A stretch of 64,000 nucleotides of DNA from Phycisphaerae bacterium (GCA_022072445.1 JAJVHV010000013.1:53528-117527); one strand, 5' to 3'. Shown: positions 1 to 9,005, numbered from the stretch's first letter. Numbers and translations: made by a program. Notes: a model not told the origin generated them from the sequence alone.

Positions 1-434
1 AGCAGGATGCTGGGCCGCAGTTGGCCGATCAGCGCCAGGATTTCATCCGCCGGCACGCCCCCGCCGGGAAAATACACGTCCCAGCCGCGCGATTGGAACA
101 GGTCGGCGGCCATCTGCGCGCCGAGTTCCTCGGTCTCGCCGTCCGCGCACGTTACAATCAGCCGCTTGCCGTTGGCCGCGCTCGAAGGCAGCAACGCCTG
201 CACCTGGTCCGCCACCGTGCGGTTGATCCGCACCGCCATGTGCTCGATCGCCACGTTGATGCGATCGTCGCGGAAAAGCCGCTCAACCTGCGCCATGGCC
301 GGCCAGACCACGTCGCGCACCACGCGCTCCGGCGACCAGCCGCCCTGGACGGCGTGCTGAACCAGCGCGAAACACTCGGAGCGGCGGCCCGCCAGAAGCG
401 GCTGCATGTAACGCGTGAGAAGCGGCTCGGACAT
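1..434 (-). CDS. Cobalamin B12-binding domain protein (3' end cut by window edge)
   Basis: The minus-strand frame opens at ATG 434, with GGAGAGG five bases upstream, and runs off the window start, so about 144 residues are visible. Residues 1-75 form an all-helical segment (ERLFRDDRINVAIEH) typical of the B12-binding cap domain of MerR/CarH- and methionine-synthase-like proteins. Residues 80-144 begin a Rossmann-like B12 domain (LIVTCADGETEELG, then GWDVYFPGGGVP). In cobalamin-binding relatives the loop usually carries DxHxxG or an E/H pair; here it reads ADGETEELG, so base-off His ligation is not obvious. No DNA-binding domain is visible. The likely role is a cobalamin or light sensor or a corrinoid carrier; which one cannot be told from the visible part. 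Confidence 0.7.
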   Translation of the reverse strand, partial: MSEPLLTRYMQPLLAGRRSECFALVQHAVQGGWSPERVVRDVVWPAMAQVERLFRDDRINVAIEHMAVRINRTVADQVQALLPSSAANGKRLIVTCADGETEELGAQMAADLFQSRGWDVYFPGGGVPADEILALIGQLRPSIL

Positions 435-859
435 CTCGGCCTCTCCATTTCCGCCTGCCACCCCCATCCACGGGCCGTCGCCAGCCAAGGCTGGCTACGC
501 AGGCGTCAACCAGGAAACAGCCGGCACGTCCTTGCCGCCGACACGGTGCTGTGATTGGTGTGCTCGTTGCGAGTCACGTTGGCCGAGAGACGCGTCGCAC
601 TGCGAATCTCCCAGCCGCCTCGTTGTGACGTATCGGGAGCGGGTCGCGGCGTGCTTGAGGGCTTCGCCCGAAGCACCGGGCGCAAGTTGTGATCGGCCCG
701 TGCGCCCCGCGGCGCACGACCGGAAACACACCGCCTCGTCGCCCGCTTTCGTCCGTTTTTCTCGGAACACCGCGCAAGCATTCACCCTCGATTTGACTTT
801 GAAACCACATTTTCGAAGACTTCATTTTGCGCACTGCGCGCGCTGAAACGGGGCACCAC
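435..859. other. Divergent intergenic region, no gene recognised
   Basis: This 425-base spacer lies between the divergent B12-binding gene and the TPR gene. Short overlapping open frames are present, but none has a recognisable domain or good start context. The only signal noted is the weak promoter-like pair listed separately. Confidence 0.5.
793..821 (+). promoter_or_regulatory. Candidate sigma70-type promoter for the TPR gene
   Basis: TTGACT (793-798) is followed after 17 bases by AAGACT (816-821). The -35 box is close to consensus and the -10 box is weak. It lies about 40 bases before the GTG start at 860, in a locally AT-richer stretch. Confidence 0.25.
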
Positions 860-2242
860 GTGAGCATCGCCAGCATCGGCAGCCTGGGCGGCATCGGGAC
901 GCTGCTCTCCGGAATAACGCGAAGCGGCGGCGGCTCGGACTCGAGCGGCATCGCCGAGCTCTTCGGACCTGCCGTCATCAGCGATCTGAGCGCCGCCGAG
1001 GCGGCGACCGGCGCGATTCTCGGGGCGCGCTTCGGCGAGCCCGCGCAGCTTCCGCCCGCGGCTCTCGAGCAGCAGGACCAGGCTCGTCGCCGGCGGCTGA
1101 TCGCCGCCCAGACGGCACTGCTCGAGAAGGACTATGCAAAAGTGCGCGACGTGGCCGGCGAGATGATCCGGCAAAACCCGCGCGACGCCGCCGCCAATCA
1201 TCTGATCGCGCGAAGTTATGCCGGCGAAGGCGACTCGCAAGAGGCGCTCGAGTATTACGGACGTGCCAGCGAGCTGGAGCCGGATAACGCCCGCTATGCG
1301 TCCGATTATCGCAACGCCCAGATCCTGCGGCACACCGACGAGGCCGTCATCAAAACGGCGCAAAAGATGCTCCGCGACCCGGGACAGCGGGCCGCGGCGC
1401 TGCGGCTGTTCTCGGAGGTGGCTGCCCGCAGCGAGCGCGCCGATAACCTGCTGGCGATGGGCGACGCGCTCTACGACGTCCGCGCGCGGCAGCAGGCGCT
1501 CGGCGCATATTTCGCGGCGCTGGAGGTCTCCGACGGAAAGGAACTGGAGCACGTGCTGGAACGTGCCAAGCGGCTGGTATCGGACGCGCCGAACGCGCCG
1601 ATCACGCATCGCTTCATCGGCGAGATTTATCTGCGGCAGGGCAAGTTCGACGAGGCGATCGCGTCGCTGACGATCGCACGTGACCTGGAGCCGGCCGATC
1701 CGAATTTCATCCTGGCGCTGGCGGATGGGTATGCGGCGCGCGGCGCGCAGCGGCTGGCGGACGGCGACCTGACGGGAGCGCGAAACGACTATTCGGACGC
1801 CAAAGCGCTGCGGCCGCTGTACGACGAATACAACCGCGGGTTGGCGGACGCGCGGATTCGGCTGGGCGGGCAGTGGCTGGTGCGCGGGGCGCTCAATTCG
1901 GCGCTGGGCGAGCTGAATTCGGCGCGGGCCACGCTGCCGGCTGACGCGCCGGAGCTGAAGCGCCGCCTGGCGGGGCTGTACTATTCGCTCGGCAACCGCT
2001 ACGCCGGTCAGGGCGACCGCCTGACGGCGGCCAGCACGTTTCAGTCGGCGTATGACCTGAACGATTCGCTGGCGAACAAAACGGCGCTGGCCGGGGCGCG
2101 CGACGTCCTGGGGCTTCAGTACATGAGCGAAGAGAAGTTCGAGGACGCCGTCATCGCGTTCCAGGCGGCGGTCGATCTGTTCCCAAACAACGAGACTTAT
2201 GCGCAACACCTCGCGGACGCGCAGGCGCGGCTGGGCGAGTAG
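860..2242 (+). CDS. Tetratricopeptide-repeat protein
   Basis: A 460-residue protein, soluble by eye, with no signal peptide or membrane segment. From about residue 70 it consists of degenerate 34-residue TPR helical pairs; clear examples are HLIARSYAGEGDSQEALEYY, RFIGEIYLRQGKFDEAIASL and LGLQYMSEEKFEDAVIAF. It probably acts as a protein-interaction scaffold; the partner is unknown. GTG at 860 is preferred because ACGGGGC lies about seven bases upstream; a TTG at 827 would add eleven residues. The gene stands alone: upstream is a divergent gene and downstream is a repeat-filled gap. Confidence 0.7.
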   Translation: MSIASIGSLGGIGTLLSGITRSGGGSDSSGIAELFGPAVISDLSAAEAATGAILGARFGEPAQLPPAALEQQDQARRRRLIAAQTALLEKDYAKVRDVAGEMIRQNPRDAAANHLIARSYAGEGDSQEALEYYGRASELEPDNARYASDYRNAQILRHTDEAVIKTAQKMLRDPGQRAAALRLFSEVAARSERADNLLAMGDALYDVRARQQALGAYFAALEVSDGKELEHVLERAKRLVSDAPNAPITHRFIGEIYLRQGKFDEAIASLTIARDLEPADPNFILALADGYAARGAQRLADGDLTGARNDYSDAKALRPLYDEYNRGLADARIRLGGQWLVRGALNSALGELNSARATLPADAPELKRRLAGLYYSLGNRYAGQGDRLTAASTFQSAYDLNDSLANKTALAGARDVLGLQYMSEEKFEDAVIAFQAAVDLFPNNETYAQHLADAQARLGE

Positions 2243-2268
2243 TCGTCGACAGCACTGCTGCGGCAGAG

Positions 2269-2329
2269 CCACGAAGCGACGCGACGGAGCCACGAAGCCA
2301 CGGAGCCACGGAGCCACGAAGTGACGGAG
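2269..2329. repeat. 8-bp tandem repeat array (SSACGRAG)
   Basis: About seven units of the octamer SSACGRAG (for example CCACGAAG, CGACGGAG, CCACGGAG) follow the TPR gene. The same octamer array recurs at 45385-45471, over 40 kb away. It is non-coding; the reading frames across it give low-complexity LRGSVAP-like peptides. Confidence 0.75.
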
Positions 2330-2731
2330 TTACGTAGGGTGCATCCCTGATGCACCGCACGACCTTCGGACGCGGGTTGTGTGGTGCGTCGAGGGACGCA
2401 CCCCACGCCTTGCCGCCACCGTAAGGGAGCGCGCGCCTGCCAGAGCCGCGACCGTAAGGGAGCGCGCGCCTGTCAGAGCCGCAACCGTAAGGGAGCGGTT
2501 TCTTAGCCCCGCGCAAAGAATCCCTCGACAGTTACGTAGGGTGCATCCCTGATGCACCGCACGACCTTCGGACGCGGGTTGTGTGGTGCGTCGAGGGACG
2601 CACCCTACGCCTTGCCGCCACCGTAAGGGAGCGCGCGCCTGCCAGAGCCGCGACCGTAAGGGAGCGCGCGCCTGTCAGAGCCGCAACCGTAAGGGAGCGG
2701 TTTCTTAGCCCCGCGCAAAGAATCCCTCGAC
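2330..2731. repeat. Tandem duplication of a 200-bp unit carrying CCGTAAGGGAG repeats
   Basis: Two 200-base copies (2330-2529 and 2532-2731) are offset by 202 bases. By eye they differ at a single base (C at 2404, T at 2606). Each copy contains three 33-bp subunits starting ACCGTAAGGGAG (2418, 2451 and 2484 in copy 1) and an inverted motif GGTGCATCCCTGATGCACC. The near-identity implies a recent duplication. The same ACCGTAAGG core reappears in the array at 61552-61869. Confidence 0.85.
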
Positions 2732-2772
2732 CGCCGTTCGCACTCCCGCTTGGCCAGGAAACCGCTTGCTGA

Positions 2773-2852
2773 CGCGCGCGGCTCGGTTCCAGCGCGCGCG
2801 GCTCGGTTCCAGCGCGCGCGGCTCGGTTCCAGCGCGCGGCTCGGTTCCAGCG
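2773..2852. repeat. 20-bp tandem repeat, about four copies
   Basis: Four copies of GCTCGGTTCCAGCGCGCGCG start at 2781, 2801, 2821 and 2839; the third has lost one CG. No gene is associated. Confidence 0.8.
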
Positions 2853-2936
2853 TCTGCGCCGGCCAGCACCGCGCCCGCGCCTGCCGCCGCGGCGCGGCCG
2901 CTTTCGTTAATGTCCTGTGAAAACGACCGAAAACAA

Positions 2937-2965
2937 TTGCCGTGCGCGGGTTTCCGGTGTAGACT
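2937..2965 (+). promoter_or_regulatory. Candidate promoter upstream of the secreted-protein cluster
   Basis: TTGCCG (2937-2942), a 17-base spacer and TAGACT (2960-2965) lie in an AT-richer island within a GC-rich gap. If real, transcription would start about 440 bases before the first gene at 3411, giving a long leader. Confidence 0.3.
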
Positions 2966-3170
2966 TCATCATAATCGGTCCGACACCCCCGCCGCGATGA
3001 TCGTCTATTGGGCGCGACGCGGCGGTCGGTTCTGGAGTGTGCTGCTGCGGCGCGCGGAGATTCGGCGACGCTGGCGCGATCGCCGATGCGCGCACAGACC
3101 GGCCATCCGAGCCGCAAGTGCCACCGCGCGGGCATTGCTCGATACACGCGCTGCGGTTGTCGGCGTCTCT

Positions 3171-3227
3171 GGATGCGCCGATCTTCTCTGGATGCGCCGA
3201 TCTTCTCTGGATGCGCCGGTCTTCTCT
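3171..3227. repeat. 19-bp tandem repeat, three copies
   Basis: GGATGCGCCGATCTTCTCT occurs three times, at 3171, 3190 and 3209, with one substitution in the last copy. It lies in the leader region before the gene at 3411. No coding function is evident. Confidence 0.8.
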
Positions 3228-3410
3228 GGGGAGTACAGGGGTACACGGGCTGTGGTGTTTGAACCGAGCGCGTCTGGGGCACCTGCCCGCGGACGCCGGC
3301 CCGGCTGTGGTGTTGCTTCGTGCGGTGCCGGCGCGGCCGCGCGAGACGTTCGCGCGTGCGAGCCTCGCGGCATCGCCCCTCCGCCGTACTCTACCCACGG
3401 AGGAATCGCA

Positions 3411-3806
3411 ATGAAACACAGACAGAAGTTGGGGATCATGCTGCTGGCGCTGGCGCTGACTTTGGCGCTCCCGTCGGGAGCGGCGCTGGCGGCGACATTT
3501 GCCTGGACGGGCGGCGGCGCGGATGACGATTGGGATACCTGCGCCAACTGGACGGTCACGGGCATTCCGGCGTGCTATCCGAGCGCGAATGGCGACGACG
3601 TGTCGATCGGCTACAACGCGAGCGGGTGGAGCGTCAACCTCATCGCTGAGCAGATCGACGACTTCACGATCGACTCGGATGTTGCATTCGACAGTGCGAC
3701 CGGCGACGATGTCACGCTGGTCGCGAGCACGGTCACCATCGCCGCCACGAATGGCGAATCGATCGTGACGGTGTCCAACGACTCCAGCATTACGGCGGTG
3801 GATTGA
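3411..3806 (+). CDS. Short secreted protein, possibly a truncated paralogue of the gene at 5091
   Basis: A 131-residue protein. GGAGG lies about eight bases before ATG 3411. It has a clear Sec signal peptide: MKHRQK, then a hydrophobic run, cleaving near SGAALAA. The mature part is Thr/Ser/Asp-rich with WTGGGADDDWDTCANW, then a series of predicted beta strands. The W...NW...P...GD spacing resembles the start of the 298-residue protein at 5091, so this may be a shortened copy of that beta-strand-repeat family. Its stop codon TGA directly abuts the ATG of the next gene (TGAATG), which would allow translational coupling. Cell-surface or exported location is inferred; the function is unknown. Confidence 0.65.
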   Translation: MKHRQKLGIMLLALALTLALPSGAALAATFAWTGGGADDDWDTCANWTVTGIPACYPSANGDDVSIGYNASGWSVNLIAEQIDDFTIDSDVAFDSATGDDVTLVASTVTIAATNGESIVTVSNDSSITAVD

Positions 3807-5072
3807 ATGCGCGCGCGAAATGGCCAGAACTGTCTGCTTGCGCGCGAGTCGGCGTGCCGGCGGCTCGAGGGAGCGCCGCCCTCCCACCTGGTTCGGCGCG
3901 TCGGGACGTTCCTTCTCGTAACAACTGCCTACGTCGCCACAACGGCGGCGCAGGTTCCGCCGGGCTACGAAGTGCTTCAGTTGACGACCGGCCCGGCGAT
4001 GGATCACCCGCCACGGATGAACAACCGCGGGCAGATTGTCTGGGAGTCGCGACTGACAGACACGGATGAGAGCGGCGAGATCTTTCTGTATGCCAACGGG
4101 ACGATCACGCGGCTGACGAACGACAACTTCCGCGACGCGCTTCCCGACATCAACGACGCGGGCGAGATCGTGTGGTCGCGCTTCATCGGTCCGCAGGGGC
4201 CGTACGGGCTGACGCCCGAGATTGTACACTATCGCGACGGCGTTCTGACGCAGATCACGTTCGATGGTGCAGAAGACTATGCGCCCCGGATCAACAATCT
4301 TGGCCTGGTCGTCTGGAAGTCGTCGCTCGATGGTAGCTTTCTGGAATCTGATGTGTACTTGCTGGACGGTGGCACTATTGTGCGACTGACCAACGGCCTT
4401 GCGGAGAATCGAAGCAATCAAGATCCAAACATCAATGACCGAGGTCAGATTGTCTGGACTCGCTATAACGACTCTGTCACTCCGTGGGAGTCGGACATCC
4501 GTCTCTACGAGGATGGCGACACGCGCACGATCAGTGCGCCGAACGAGTTCGAACCGCAGTTGCCGGAGATCAACGACCTTGGCCACATCGTCTGGTATCA
4601 CAACAACTTCACGACTAGCCAGCAGTTACGACTGTGGAATGGCAGCAAGGTGCTCGACCTGACCTATGGCCGCAATCCAAGAATCAACGATCGGGGCGAC
4701 ATCTACTTCATCCGCTGGCACGATTTCGGCGGCTGGCAGGCCTGGCTCTACCACGGTAAGCAGTTCTACCAGCTCAGCGACGACCCGTTCTGGAACACGG
4801 ACGGTAACATCAACAACGTCGGCGAAGCCGTGTGGAAGTCAGGCGAGACGTTCACCGCTGACATTCGCTTCATGAGCCTCCGTCTCGGCGATCTGAACTG
4901 CGACGGAACAAACAATGGGTTCGACATCGAGCCGTTTGTGCTGGCAATCTCAGATGCGACCGCCTACGAGGCGGCGTACCCCGATTGTGACATCGCACTT
5001 GCAGACATCAATCGTGACGGCTCCGTCGATGGCGTCGACGTCGAGCCGTTTGTCGCACTGTTGAAGGAATGA
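3807..5072 (+). CDS. Secreted beta-propeller-like repeat protein with dockerin-like tail
   Basis: A 421-residue protein. About 27 residues precede a signal-peptide-like stretch (VGTFLLVTTAYVATTAAQ); no alternative ATG or GTG lies just before it, so the true start is uncertain. Residues 50-350 contain repeated blocks of the form INNxGxIVWxS (for example RMNNRGQIVWES and RINNLGLVVWKSS), about 45 residues apart, consistent with blades of a propeller. The C-terminus carries two calcium-loop repeats, DLNCDGTNNGFDIEPFV and DINRDGSVDGVDVEPFV, matching the D-x-N-x-D-G pattern of type I dockerins. The same tail occurs on the proteins at 6831 and 59924. It is probably exported; the ligand is unknown. 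Confidence 0.7.
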   Translation: MRARNGQNCLLARESACRRLEGAPPSHLVRRVGTFLLVTTAYVATTAAQVPPGYEVLQLTTGPAMDHPPRMNNRGQIVWESRLTDTDESGEIFLYANGTITRLTNDNFRDALPDINDAGEIVWSRFIGPQGPYGLTPEIVHYRDGVLTQITFDGAEDYAPRINNLGLVVWKSSLDGSFLESDVYLLDGGTIVRLTNGLAENRSNQDPNINDRGQIVWTRYNDSVTPWESDIRLYEDGDTRTISAPNEFEPQLPEINDLGHIVWYHNNFTTSQQLRLWNGSKVLDLTYGRNPRINDRGDIYFIRWHDFGGWQAWLYHGKQFYQLSDDPFWNTDGNINNVGEAVWKSGETFTADIRFMSLRLGDLNCDGTNNGFDIEPFVLAISDATAYEAAYPDCDIALADINRDGSVDGVDVEPFVALLKE

Positions 5073-5090
5073 CTTGAAAAGGAACACACC

Positions 5091-5987
5091 ATGAATCGCA
5101 TGCTCATTTCCCTGATCTTCGGTGTTGTGGCTGCCACGCCGTCGCTCGGAACGACGTACACGTTCATTGCGACCTCGGGGTCGTGGGACAACACAGGTAA
5201 TTGGAGCCCCAACGGCAAACCCGGCGCAGGTGATGAGGCCATCATCCCGAGCGGCAAGACATGCCGCATCGAGAACGAAGACGCGGCCGTCAAGCTGATG
5301 CAGATCGCCGGCACGCTGGGACTCGAGGGTTATTCGCTGACGCTGGGTGACACGGACGCCGACTCCAGCCTCAACCTCACCGGCACCATCTACTTCAACA
5401 AACCGAGCACCGAGGTGCCCGAGCTGCTGATCTACAACACGATCACGACCACGGGTTCCGGCACCATCACCGCCCGCGTCGTGGACAGCCCCGGCGACGA
5501 AGGCGTCATCGGCGACGCCGACAGTCCGGCCAACTCCGGGTTGGTGGTCGGAAATGGAACGATCCTCGTGGGCAGCCTCACGATTCTGGTGGACATTACC
5601 AATCGGGGCACCATTCACGTCAATCACGGCAGCGACACGCTGGTCCTGGGCGGCAGCGAGGCGCCGCCGACGAACGCTTTCGTTGGAGACGACGGCAATC
5701 TTGAGGTTTCGGGCGGCGGCACCGTCCGCATCAACGCCATGGAGGTGGACGGCGACGGGACCTGGACGGTCACGGGCAATGACGACAGCCTGCTGTGGCT
5801 GACCGACAAGTTCACCATTGGCGACACGGGCACGTTCTACGTGAATGTGCGCGCGTGGCGGGGTACGCTGGACATCGATGCCGACTTTCTGACGCGCGGC
5901 GCGCTGCACTTTGGCAATCTCACCCTGTCCCAGGAGGCCACGATCAAGGTCGCCAGCGGCAAGGCGGCGGAGTTCAGCGTCGATTAG
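5091..5987 (+). CDS. Secreted beta-strand-repeat protein
   Basis: A 298-residue protein starting at ATG 5091, 18 bases after the preceding gene, so probably co-transcribed with it. The N-terminus is a short signal peptide (MNRMLISLIFGVVAATPSLG). The mature protein opens with GSWDNTGNWSPNGKPGAGDE and continues as short Thr/Gly/Asp-rich strands (LNLTGTIYF, GTITARVV, GTILVGSLTILV), as in right-handed beta-helix or autotransporter-like passenger proteins. There is no dockerin-like tail and no membrane anchor. No enzyme motif was recognised. Likely an exported surface or adhesive protein. Confidence 0.65.
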   Translation: MNRMLISLIFGVVAATPSLGTTYTFIATSGSWDNTGNWSPNGKPGAGDEAIIPSGKTCRIENEDAAVKLMQIAGTLGLEGYSLTLGDTDADSSLNLTGTIYFNKPSTEVPELLIYNTITTTGSGTITARVVDSPGDEGVIGDADSPANSGLVVGNGTILVGSLTILVDITNRGTIHVNHGSDTLVLGGSEAPPTNAFVGDDGNLEVSGGGTVRINAMEVDGDGTWTVTGNDDSLLWLTDKFTIGDTGTFYVNVRAWRGTLDIDADFLTRGALHFGNLTLSQEATIKVASGKAAEFSVD

Positions 5988-6002
5988 GCGCTGGCGCGGC
6001 AT

Positions 6003-6028
6003 GGCGTCGGATGCACGGGTCCGACGCC
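6003..6028 (+). terminator. Hairpin after the secreted-protein cluster (REP-like palindrome)
   Basis: GGCGTCGGA (6003-6011) pairs with TCCGACGCC (6020-6028) around an eight-base loop, 15 bases after the stop of the gene at 5091. There is no T-tract. The same palindrome is repeated inside the adjacent array, so it may be a repeat element that doubles as a transcript end. Confidence 0.4.
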
Positions 6029-6038
6029 GGTCGTGAGT

Positions 6039-6666
6039 GCGCCCTGGGGGCGGGTCTGCGTTCGTGCGGTTGCGCGCCTCCGACCCCCGACTGGCGTCGG
6101 GGGTTCGGATGGCGGGCGAGGCGTCGGATGCACAGGTCCGACGCCACGGCGGACGGACAGGTCCGGGGCCACGGCGGACGCACAGGACCGACGCCACGCG
6201 TCTGTGTACCCTGGGGGCGGCTGCTCTCCGTCGCTCGCGCAGCAGGTGCGGCTGCTCGCCATGGCTCGTAGCCCGGGGGCGGCTGCGCCACATGCGGGCC
6301 CTGCCGACGCGAACGGCCGTCGGCAGGGCACCCGCGCCCTGGGGGCGGGTCTGCGTTCGTGCGGTTGCGCGCCTGCGACCCCCGACTGGCGTCGGGGGTT
6401 CGGATGGCGCGGACCCCCGACTGGCGTCGGGGGTTCGGATGGCGGGCGAGGCGTCGGATGCACAGGTCCGACGCCACGGCGGACGGACAGGTCCGGGGCC
6501 ACGGCGGACGCACAGGTCCGACGCCACGCGTCTGTGTACCCTGGGGGCGGCTGCTCTCCGTCGCTCGCGCAGCAGGTGCGGCTGCTCGCCATGGCTCGTA
6601 GCCCGGGGGCGGCTGCGCCACATGCGGGCCCTGCCGACGCGAACGGCCGTCGGCAGGGCACCCGCG
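6039..6666. repeat. Tandem ~300-bp repeat made of palindromes
   Basis: Two long copies (about 6039-6336 and 6334-6666) align with an offset of 295 bases; copy two carries an extra 35-base internal duplication. Each copy contains several perfect hairpins: ACCCCCGAC/GTCGGGGGT (6083-6104), GGCGTCGGA/TCCGACGCC (6120-6145) and GCCCTGCCGACG/CGTCGGCAGGGC (near 6298-6329). The region fills the gap between convergent genes ending at 5987 and 6831. No gene is supported in it. Confidence 0.85.
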
Positions 6667-6830
6667 CGCGACGAAGGGACGGCGCGGCGCGAGCTGATTC
6701 GCAAATCGTCCGTCGCCCCAACGGGAGGGCGAGGCTCCGCGCCCGCGATCCGCGCCACGACCACGATCCGAGCCGAAACACACAGAGCAACATTCGCTGT
6801 GCGGCGCTGCTGGTCGCTGCCGCGGACCTG

Positions 6831-9005
6831 TCAGCATCCTCCGCCGGTGAGGGCGGCGACGAAGCCGTCGATGTCGAACCCGTTCACGCTGCCGTCGCCG
6901 TTGACGTCGCCGGCGCAGGGCGAGCAAGGCGTGCCGCTGCCGGTGAGGAGCTCGACAAGCGGGTCGATGTCAAATCCGTTGACGCTGCCGTCGCAGTTGG
7001 TGTCGCAGGGGACGCAGGAGCTGGCGGTGGTGACGGTGACGGTGATCGCCGAGGGATAGGCGACACTGGCCGGATTGCCATTGTCGTTGGTGTGTCCAAC
7101 CTTGAGCCCCTGCGGCGTGCTTGCGGCGAATTTGGCTTCCGGTGCCTGGTAAACAGTGATGTCGGTCGAGCCGAGGCCGATGGCCTCGAGCGTGACGACG
7201 TAAAGCGACGCCGCGCCGGAGAGGCCCTGCGTGAAGCTGGTGGCGTAGCCGTTGATGTTCCGGACGCCGCGGTCGCCGCTAGCGCCCTGCAATGACTCAA
7301 GCGAAGCGCGGGATTTGGCGAATGGCGCCGCGGGCGCGACGCTTATCACGCGGACGACGTCGCCGGCGTCGGTCTCAAGGTCGTGGACGAACTGCATGAC
7401 GCCGTTCTGCTGGCCGGCCGTGTTGTTGGCGCCGGAGGTGACCTGCGCGCGGACGGTGAGCTGGATGAGGTCGCCGACGGACAGATCGTCGAGCGCGTGG
7501 CCGGTGTTCACGCTGGTGGAGGTTGTCACGGTGCAGGCGACGCTGGCGTTGGAGTTCAGATAGACGCCGGTGGCCGAGGGCGTCGTGCTGTCGTAGCGCA
7601 TGCCGACGATGCGGCCGGTCGTGTCGCCCTGAAAGTTGAGCACCCACTGCAGGTCGCTGCACTCGATGCCGTTGTCGCCCGTACCGTTCACGTCCCAGGG
7701 GCGCGTCTGGGTGGCGGGGTCGCCGGAGTCGCCTTCGGGTGCGTCGGCGAAGCTGTTGCTGAAGAGCCAGTCGTCGTCGCCGAAGACGGCGGAGAGCTTG
7801 CTGATGTCGCTGGCGTCGCAGTCGCCGTCGCGATCGACGTCGCCGGGGATGAACGCGATGGCGAGCGGGTTGATGCGGCCGGCCATGATTTGATAGGTGT
7901 TGGCGGCGGTGAAGTTGTAGTCGGGCGCGGAGGCGTCGTCGAGCCAGAGCGGGACGTGCGTGTTGTAGGGTTGGACGGCGTCGGGGTCGGCGTTGGCGGT
8001 GTTGTCGAAGAAGAGCTGCGGGTTGCCGCCCTGGCCGCCGCTGCCGACCAGGCTTTCGCCGCGAATCCACTGTTCGGTGGCGGTGTCCTGCCAGTTGTTG
8101 CCGTTGGCGAGTTCGCCGGCGCCGCCGCCCTGCGCTGGCCAACCATTGCCCTTGGTGCGATAGTCGACGCGCGCGAGAGCGTCGGGGTTGATGCCGTTGG
8201 GGTCGTCGAGGGCGTGGACGCGGCGCGGCGGGAACTTGCCGGAGGTGCTGCCGACGTCGACGTGGCGATCGTCGAGGTCGTATTCCCAGCCGCCGGTGTG
8301 TTCGTAGCTCAGCTCGTCGACGACTTCGAGATCGTCGCTGGCGTCGGCGAGTGTGCTGGCGCCGCGCAGGTCGGTTGTATTACCGCCCATGTTGTCGGGC
8401 GCGCCCTTGTCGATGCTTCCATCGCCGAACTGGTCCTTGGTGATGCCGTCGGCGGGATCGACGACCGGTGTGATCAGCTCGCTGTCGGGGAGAGCTTTGT
8501 CCTTGCCCCACAGGACGCCGAGCGGATCGTTGGGGTCGGCTTGCGTGGCGCCGCGGCGGTTGCGGACAAGCAGGAAGGTGTTTGAGCCGTCGTTGGAGAT
8601 CTTTCCGGGTGGGTCAGCGGGGTTTCCGTTCCAGATGGTGGTCCAGGACTGGAAGCGCGTGTCGGCGAGCAGCGTGGGATAGTTGGCAGAGTTGCCGATG
8701 CCGATGACGAGCAGTCCGTTGTTTCCGAGACTCAGACCGTCGAGGCTGAAGAATTCGTCGATTTCGGGGTGCAGAGCGGGAATGGGAGGGATGCTGCCGA
8801 GCGGGTAGTACTCCGTCTCCGTGCCGCTGACGACGGCGATCGCGAAACCGTCGAGTTTCATGCCGGGCGTGCCCATCAGCTCGACGAATTCGACGGTGTC
8901 GTCGAGCGAGCCGGGCGGATTCAGGAAGATTTCGTTGAGAAACACCTGCGCATGGCAAATCGAAGACACCCCCGCCAAGGCCGCAAGACAAAACAGACTG
9001 CGCAT
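6831..9005 (-). CDS. Secreted lamin-tail-like protein with dockerin-like repeats
   Basis: A 724-residue protein. ATG 9005 is chosen because it has GGAAAGG upstream and begins a signal peptide (MRSLFCLAALAGVSSICHA). Residues 20-130 (VFLNEIFLNPPGSLDDTVEFVEL, with GFAIAVVSG) look like a lamin-tail domain, common on exported bacterial proteins. Around residue 400 a calcium-loop segment (GDVDRDGDCDASDISKL) begins a first dockerin-like pair. A cohesin-like or beta-sandwich stretch follows, and the C-terminus has two more loops, DTNCDGSVNGFDIDPLV and DVNGDGSVNGFDIDGFV. No catalytic domain was recognised. The gene is monocistronic and convergent with the cluster at 3411-5987. Likely a cell-surface structural or binding protein. 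Confidence 0.75.
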   Translation of the reverse strand: MRSLFCLAALAGVSSICHAQVFLNEIFLNPPGSLDDTVEFVELMGTPGMKLDGFAIAVVSGTETEYYPLGSIPPIPALHPEIDEFFSLDGLSLGNNGLLVIGIGNSANYPTLLADTRFQSWTTIWNGNPADPPGKISNDGSNTFLLVRNRRGATQADPNDPLGVLWGKDKALPDSELITPVVDPADGITKDQFGDGSIDKGAPDNMGGNTTDLRGASTLADASDDLEVVDELSYEHTGGWEYDLDDRHVDVGSTSGKFPPRRVHALDDPNGINPDALARVDYRTKGNGWPAQGGGAGELANGNNWQDTATEQWIRGESLVGSGGQGGNPQLFFDNTANADPDAVQPYNTHVPLWLDDASAPDYNFTAANTYQIMAGRINPLAIAFIPGDVDRDGDCDASDISKLSAVFGDDDWLFSNSFADAPEGDSGDPATQTRPWDVNGTGDNGIECSDLQWVLNFQGDTTGRIVGMRYDSTTPSATGVYLNSNASVACTVTTSTSVNTGHALDDLSVGDLIQLTVRAQVTSGANNTAGQQNGVMQFVHDLETDAGDVVRVISVAPAAPFAKSRASLESLQGASGDRGVRNINGYATSFTQGLSGAASLYVVTLEAIGLGSTDITVYQAPEAKFAASTPQGLKVGHTNDNGNPASVAYPSAITVTVTTASSCVPCDTNCDGSVNGFDIDPLVELLTGSGTPCSPCAGDVNGDGSVNGFDIDGFVAALTGGGC

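Noticed and set aside
5988..6830. Long overlapping frames giving proline/arginine-rich proteins
   Set aside because: They follow palindromic DNA repeats in all frames and lack domains.
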